Position numbers and translations under genes: made by a program. DNA of 64,000 bases, taken from the NCBI RefSeq assembly GCF_022267315.1, contig NZ_JAIKLE010000004.1, positions 186,001 through 250,000 of the forward strand, given 5' to 3'. Position 1 is the first letter of the stretch. Every line of letters starts with the position of its first letter. The notes under the pieces are model-generated. The model did not search any database. It had not been told where the DNA came from and was given only the letters and a program-made list of their open reading frames with translations. The stretch comes from Maribellus maritimus (GTDB lineage: Bacteria > Bacteroidota > Bacteroidia > Bacteroidales > Prolixibacteraceae). Positions 61,523-64,000 of this stretch are shown here, one piece after another.

Positions 61523-63316
61523 ATGAGCGATTATAAAATGCACCTTCTCATTTGCAGCGGAACAGGTTGTAAAGCGTCGGAAAGTGAAGATATTATAAAT
61601 TCATTTACTTCTTTAATTGATGAGTTTGGGCTGGAAGACGAAGTGCAAATTGTACGCACCGGATGTTTTGGTTTTTGCGAGAAAGGCCCCATTGTAAAGG
61701 TATTGCCCGATAATACTTTTTATGTGAGAGTAAGCCCCGGGGATACTGAAGAAATTTTAAAAGAGCATATAGTAAAAGGACGTACAGTTCAGCGTTTATT
61801 GTATACCGATCCGGTAACCAACGAAAATATAAGTGATTCCAAAGGAATTGGGTTTTACAAAAAGCAAATCAGGATTGCCTTACGAAATTGTGGTTTTATC
61901 AATCCGGAAAATATTGAAGAGTACATAGCCCGGGATGGTTACATGGCGCTTGGAAAGTGTCTGGCCGAATTCACTCCGGAAGAAACCATTCAGGAAATAA
62001 AGGAATCAGGATTACGTGGCCGTGGAGGTGGAGGGTTTCCAACCGGATTAAAATGGGAAATTACACGAAAATCGGAGGCCGACCAAAAATATGTAGTTTG
62101 TAATGCTGATGAAGGTGATCCTGGTGCATTTATGGATCGGTCAATTTTGGAAGGCGACCCGCATTCTGTTTTGGAAGCCATGGCTATCTGCGGATATTGT
62201 ATCGGTGCAGACAAAGGTTTGGTTTATATCCGTGCAGAATATCCATTGGCAATTGAGCGTTTAAAGACAGCGATAAAACAAGCCCGCGAATATGGATTGT
62301 TGGGCAATGATATTATGGGCGCAAAGTTCAATTTTGATATTGAACTGCGTTATGGTGCAGGTGCATTTGTTTGTGGCGAAGAAACAGCGCTTATTCATTC
62401 AATGGAAGGTTTACGTGGTGAACCTACTTTTAAACCGCCGTTTCCTTCTGTTTCAGGATATATGGGGAAACCAACCAACGTAAACAATGTGGAAACCTTT
62501 GCTAATATTCCTGTTATATTAAATAAAGGAGCCAACTGGTTTAATAAAATTGGTACTGAAAAATCAAAAGGAACCAAAGTTTTTGCATTAGCCGGAAAAA
62601 TCAACAATGTTGGTTTAATTGAAGTTCCAATGGGCACTACATTGCGTGAAGTGATTTACGACATTGGTGGCGGTATAAAAAACGGAAAAGAATTTAAATC
62701 GGTGCAAACCGGAGGTCCTTCCGGTGGATGTTTAACAAAAGATTTTTTGGATACACCAATCGATTATGATAATTTGATTGCTGCTGGATCGATGATGGGA
62801 TCGGGAGGAATGATTGTAATGGATGAGGACGATTGTATGGTTTCCATTGCGCGTTTTTATCTCGAATTTACATTGGAAGAATCGTGTGGAAAATGTACTC
62901 CTTGTCGTGTCGGCAATAAACGCCTGCACGAAATTCTTGACAAAATAACAAAAGGAAAAGGAGAAGTGGAAGACATTGAACGTTTAAGGGTTTTGAGTTC
63001 AGTTATTAAGGATGCGTCACTTTGCGGACTGGGACAATCATCTCCCAACCCGGTACTTTCAACCATTGCAAATTTTGAAAATGAATATTTGGCGCATGTA
63101 AATGACGGAAAATGTCCGGCAGGGCAGTGCAAGGCTCTTTTGAAATATGAAATTGCAGAAGATTTATGTACAGGTTGTACACTTTGTTTCCGAAATTGCC
63201 CGGTTGGAGCAATTACAGGTGAGCGCAGGCAACCTCATTTTATTGACCAGTCTATCTGTATTAAATGTGGTGTTTGTTTTGAAAAATGTAAATTCGATGC
63301 GATAACCCTAACATAA
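61523..63316 (+). CDS. hydB: Flavin/NAD(P)-binding hydrogenase subunit (HydB/HndC/NuoF-like)
   Basis: A 597-residue protein. N-terminal thioredoxin-like [2Fe-2S] domain (CSGTGCKASE, RTGCFGFCEKG). Then NuoF-like FMN/NAD domain: GLRGRGGGGFPTGLKW, NADEGDPGAFMDR, YGAGAFVCGEETALI; SLBB-like part; [4Fe-4S] site Cys 455, 458, 461 (SCGKCTPC) plus the Cys in SLCGLG. At the C-terminus two ferredoxin motifs, CTGCTLCFRNCP and CIKCGVCFEKC. It oxidises or reduces NAD(P)H; with the large subunit this forms an NAD(P)-dependent, possibly electron-bifurcating hydrogenase. Confidence 0.93.
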   Translation: MSDYKMHLLICSGTGCKASESEDIINSFTSLIDEFGLEDEVQIVRTGCFGFCEKGPIVKVLPDNTFYVRVSPGDTEEILKEHIVKGRTVQRLLYTDPVTNENISDSKGIGFYKKQIRIALRNCGFINPENIEEYIARDGYMALGKCLAEFTPEETIQEIKESGLRGRGGGGFPTGLKWEITRKSEADQKYVVCNADEGDPGAFMDRSILEGDPHSVLEAMAICGYCIGADKGLVYIRAEYPLAIERLKTAIKQAREYGLLGNDIMGAKFNFDIELRYGAGAFVCGEETALIHSMEGLRGEPTFKPPFPSVSGYMGKPTNVNNVETFANIPVILNKGANWFNKIGTEKSKGTKVFALAGKINNVGLIEVPMGTTLREVIYDIGGGIKNGKEFKSVQTGGPSGGCLTKDFLDTPIDYDNLIAAGSMMGSGGMIVMDEDDCMVSIARFYLEFTLEESCGKCTPCRVGNKRLHEILDKITKGKGEVEDIERLRVLSSVIKDASLCGLGQSSPNPVLSTIANFENEYLAHVNDGKCPAGQCKALLKYEIAEDLCTGCTLCFRNCPVGAITGERRQPHFIDQSICIKCGVCFEKCKFDAITLT

Positions 63317-63334
63317 TCAAGTAAAAAGAATACA

Positions 63335-64000
63335 ATGGATACGATAAATCTGACAATTGATAATAAATCGATAGTTGTAAAAAACGGAACTACAATTTTG
63401 GAAGCGGCATCAGGAATTGGCGTGCATGTCCCCACGTTGTGTCACATGAAACTGCATGATTTAAATATAGAAAATAAACCCGGTGGCTGTCGCGTCTGCG
63501 TGGTGGAAGTTGAGGGACGCCGGAATCTTGCTCCGGCTTGCTGTACCGAAGTAGCTGAAGGAATGGTAGTAAATACCCATTCGATCCGGGCTATTAATGC
63601 TCGCCGTACAGTGATGGAACTGATTCTTTCCGACCACCCCGCTGACTGTCTGATATGTGCAAAGTCGGGCAACTGTGAGTTGCAGGACATGGCACATCAA
63701 CTGGGTATTCGTGAAATTCATTACCAGGGGGAACAGTCACATTATCGGGAAGACACTTCCCCTGCAATTATTCGTGAAGTGGACAAATGTATAATGTGCC
63801 GCCGTTGTGAAATGATGTGTAATGAAGTACAAACGGTAGGCGTTCTTTCGGCGATAAACCGTGGTTTTAATTCTGTAGTTTCTCCGGCTTTTGAAATGAA
63901 TCTCGACCATTCGGTTTGCACGTATTGCGGACAATGTGTTGCTGTTTGCCCAACCGGTGCGTTAACCGAAGTAGATGAAACAGGAAATGTAATCCGCGCT
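63335..64000 (+). CDS. hydA: [FeFe] hydrogenase large subunit, partial at right edge
   Basis: The ATG at 63335, 18 bp after the HydB-like stop, opens a frame to the window end (222 residues, no stop). The N-terminal part has the full relay-cluster set: [2Fe-2S] Cys 36, 52, 55 and one of Cys 69/70; His-Cys3 cluster His 101, Cys 105, 108, 114; then two ferredoxin motifs CIMCRRCEMMC and CTYCGQCVAVCP. This matches the HydA subunit of NAD(P)-linked, bifurcating [FeFe] hydrogenases. The H-cluster domain itself lies outside the window, so catalysis is inferred. Confidence 0.93.
   Translation, partial: MDTINLTIDNKSIVVKNGTTILEAASGIGVHVPTLCHMKLHDLNIENKPGGCRVCVVEVEGRRNLAPACCTEVAEGMVVNTHSIRAINARRTVMELILSDHPADCLICAKSGNCELQDMAHQLGIREIHYQGEQSHYREDTSPAIIREVDKCIMCRRCEMMCNEVQTVGVLSAINRGFNSVVSPAFEMNLDHSVCTYCGQCVAVCPTGALTEVDETGNVIRA

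Noticed and set aside
1-64000. CRISPR arrays, tRNA and rRNA genes, intact IS elements
   Set aside because: I looked for direct-repeat arrays, tRNA-like cloverleaf segments and transposase motifs and found none.

Overview
The window looks like chromosome of an anaerobic or facultatively anaerobic, carbohydrate-degrading member of the Bacteroidota, probably Bacteroidales/Marinilabiliales. The evidence is Bacteroidota-only families (GH97, DUF4249, DUF4270, DUF4907 and TonB-dependent receptors with a carboxypeptidase-like plug extension), Crp/Fnr regulators ending in the short SRIRK helix, several TAnnTTTG -7 promoter boxes, AT-rich spacers and few Shine-Dalgarno sites. The genus is not resolved. 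I see no rRNA, tRNA, CRISPR array or intact insertion sequence.

Layout. 1-6.85 kb (+): end of a glycan-utilisation locus (duplicated beta-sandwich protein cut by the left edge, GH43/GH117-like lipoprotein, GH97 lipoprotein, secreted FAD oxidoreductase). 7.0-13.3 kb (-): AT-rich accessory cluster of a three-span membrane protein, a subtilase without signal peptide translationally coupled to it, a predicted beta-barrel protein, a frameshifted phytase-esterase-like gene and two unknown envelope proteins. 13.8-16.4 kb: M14 carboxypeptidase. 16.4-28.9 kb (-): small metabolic and redox genes, three Crp/Fnr-type or redox units, rpiA, a Gfo/Idh/MocA oxidoreductase, several decayed genes and an EF-G paralogue that lacks the catalytic His. 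29.4-35.7 kb (+): sulfite-reduction and siroheme operon. 35.8-43.5 kb: TonB receptor/DUF4249 pair, kelch and DUF4270 lipoproteins, outer-membrane barrel. 43.7-54.3 kb: zincin metalloprotease, membrane pyrophosphatase, dihydroorotate-dehydrogenase-like protein, tail-collar protein, FNR-type regulator, lone receiver protein and a noncoding interval with a multi-stem RNA candidate. 54.4-64 kb: [FeFe]-hydrogenase locus with a divergent PAS + PP2C pair; the catalytic subunit runs off the right edge.

Main points. (1) The sulfite-reductase operon begins with a complete candidate attenuator: a Bacteroidota promoter, a 32-codon leader with four Cys and six Met codons, an intrinsic terminator, and a competing antiterminator pairing whose 5' arm lies 14 nt after the last Cys codon. 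This reads as ribosome-stalling control by cysteine (or Met) supply. (2) The hydrogenase operon encodes a stand-alone H-cluster protein with Phe where catalytic hydrogenases carry the proton-transfer Cys, next to DRTGG, RsbW-like ATPase, PAS and PP2C proteins: a possible H2 or redox-sensing signalling module. (3) 53200-53316 can fold into a closed multi-branch RNA in a stretch without genes, followed by a two-way terminator. (4) The subtilase/membrane-protein pair is an uncharacterised accessory module. (5) Two genes (phytase-like, endonuclease/exonuclease/phosphatase-like) are each broken by one simple lesion.
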